From assembly GCF_012971725.1 (NCBI RefSeq), contig NZ_CP048833.1, positions 2,852,001 through 2,916,000 of the forward strand: DNA of 64,000 nucleotides, in the 5' to 3' direction. This document shows positions 63,697 through 64,000 of the stretch, in pieces. The stretch's first letter is position 1; each line of letters opens with the position of its first letter. This DNA comes from Pseudomonas multiresinivorans (GTDB taxonomy: Bacteria > Pseudomonadota > Gammaproteobacteria > Pseudomonadales > Pseudomonadaceae). Under the pieces are notes generated by a model. The model searched no databases. It saw only the letters and a list, made by a program, of their open reading frames with translations, and was not told the origin of the DNA. A program made the position numbers and the translations under genes.

Positions 63697-64000
63697 ATGG
63701 GGTTCCGCGGAAACGACCGTCAGATCGACAACATCGAGTTCAACGTCAGCGATATCGCGCGCAGCAAGGCCTTCTACGGCAGCGCCTTCGGCTGGACCTT
63801 CACGGACTACGGCCCGACCTACAGCGAATTCAGCGACGGTCGCCTCACCGGCGGCTTCACCACCGGTGAGCCGGTGCGCCCCGGCGGCCCGCTGGTGATT
63901 CTCTACGCCGATGACCTTGCGCAGGCCCAGGCCCGCCTGGAGGCCGCCGGCGCCACCATCAGCCGCGCGACCTTCGCCTTCCCCGGCGGACGGCGCTTCC
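63697..64000 (+). CDS. VOC (glyoxalase/bleomycin-resistance fold) protein, partial
   Basis: The reading frame from the ATG at 63697 (AGGAGG six bases upstream) runs off the right edge after 101 codons. It reads as a vicinal-oxygen-chelate domain: IDNIEFNVSDIARSKAFYGSAFGWTFTDYGPTYSEFSDG, RPGGPLVILYADDLAQAQARLEAAGATI. Substrate class (glyoxalase, antibiotic-binding or dioxygenase-like) cannot be decided. Divergent from the AraC-cupin regulator. Confidence 0.88.
   Translation, partial: MGFRGNDRQIDNIEFNVSDIARSKAFYGSAFGWTFTDYGPTYSEFSDGRLTGGFTTGEPVRPGGPLVILYADDLAQAQARLEAAGATISRATFAFPGGRRF

Overview
The window is GC-rich bacterial chromosome with tightly packed genes, almost certainly from a Pseudomonas (P. 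aeruginosa / nitroreducens / citronellolis-like group). The evidence is the YcaC, HemN, AguA, FecI/FecR and multiple TonB-receptor genes, sigma-54 promoters, and the dispersed 'GTAGGAGCGAGC/GGAC...' palindromic repeats typical of that genus. No rRNA, tRNA, prophage, insertion sequence or CRISPR array was seen.

Layout. 1-4.4 kb: a winged-helix/ATPase regulator (cut by the left edge), a short AraC-type protein, ycaC, and a repeat-rich gap. 4.4-9.8 kb: yghU, then a sugar-type ABC importer operon (ATPase, permease, binding protein) ending in a sulfite-oxidase-like molybdoprotein. 10.2-16.7 kb: TonB receptor, APC permease, and two DUF3574-like genes on either side of a spermidine synthase. Next comes a remarkable 171-residue protein that is about 43% methionine with 14 cysteines, built from two tandem repeats. 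16.8-24.3 kb: XRE-cupin regulator, then a cluster with a GntR/UTRA regulator, PnuC, a TonB receptor, rhodanese, a phosphotransferase and a leaderless NMT1/THI5-like protein. This looks like vitamin (perhaps thiamin) salvage, and a perfect palindrome upstream is a likely GntR-type operator.

24.5-45.5 kb is an organosulfur-scavenging island. It starts with an SfnR-like sigma-54 activator. A long minus-strand operon follows (TonB receptor, DszA/NtaA-type monooxygenase, secreted SurE, three luciferase-like monooxygenases, SsuD-like monooxygenase). A divergent S58 peptidase and a TTC38-like TPR gene lie beyond it. A plus-strand operon then carries a Dpp-like ABC importer with a fused two-domain ATPase, another DszA-type monooxygenase, an alpha/beta hydrolase and MtnB. 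I find four nearly identical sigma-54 promoters (TGGCACAG-N3-TTGC) in the two divergent intergenic regions, each with a TGC...GCA-type inverted repeat about 38-54 bp upstream. The whole island is therefore plausibly one SfnR-type regulon.

45.5-64 kb: a Cache-GGDEF cyclase, a FecI-FecR-FpvA-like iron signalling set with a Fur box, an unusual lower-GC lipoprotein, a GcvA-like LysR regulator, a divergent agmatine deiminase, a membrane GGDEF protein, a small membrane protein, hemN, a succinate-semialdehyde-type dehydrogenase divergent from a LysR regulator, a FabF-like ketosynthase, an AraC-cupin regulator, and a VOC protein cut by the right edge. Functions were assigned by reading translations. 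No database search was run.
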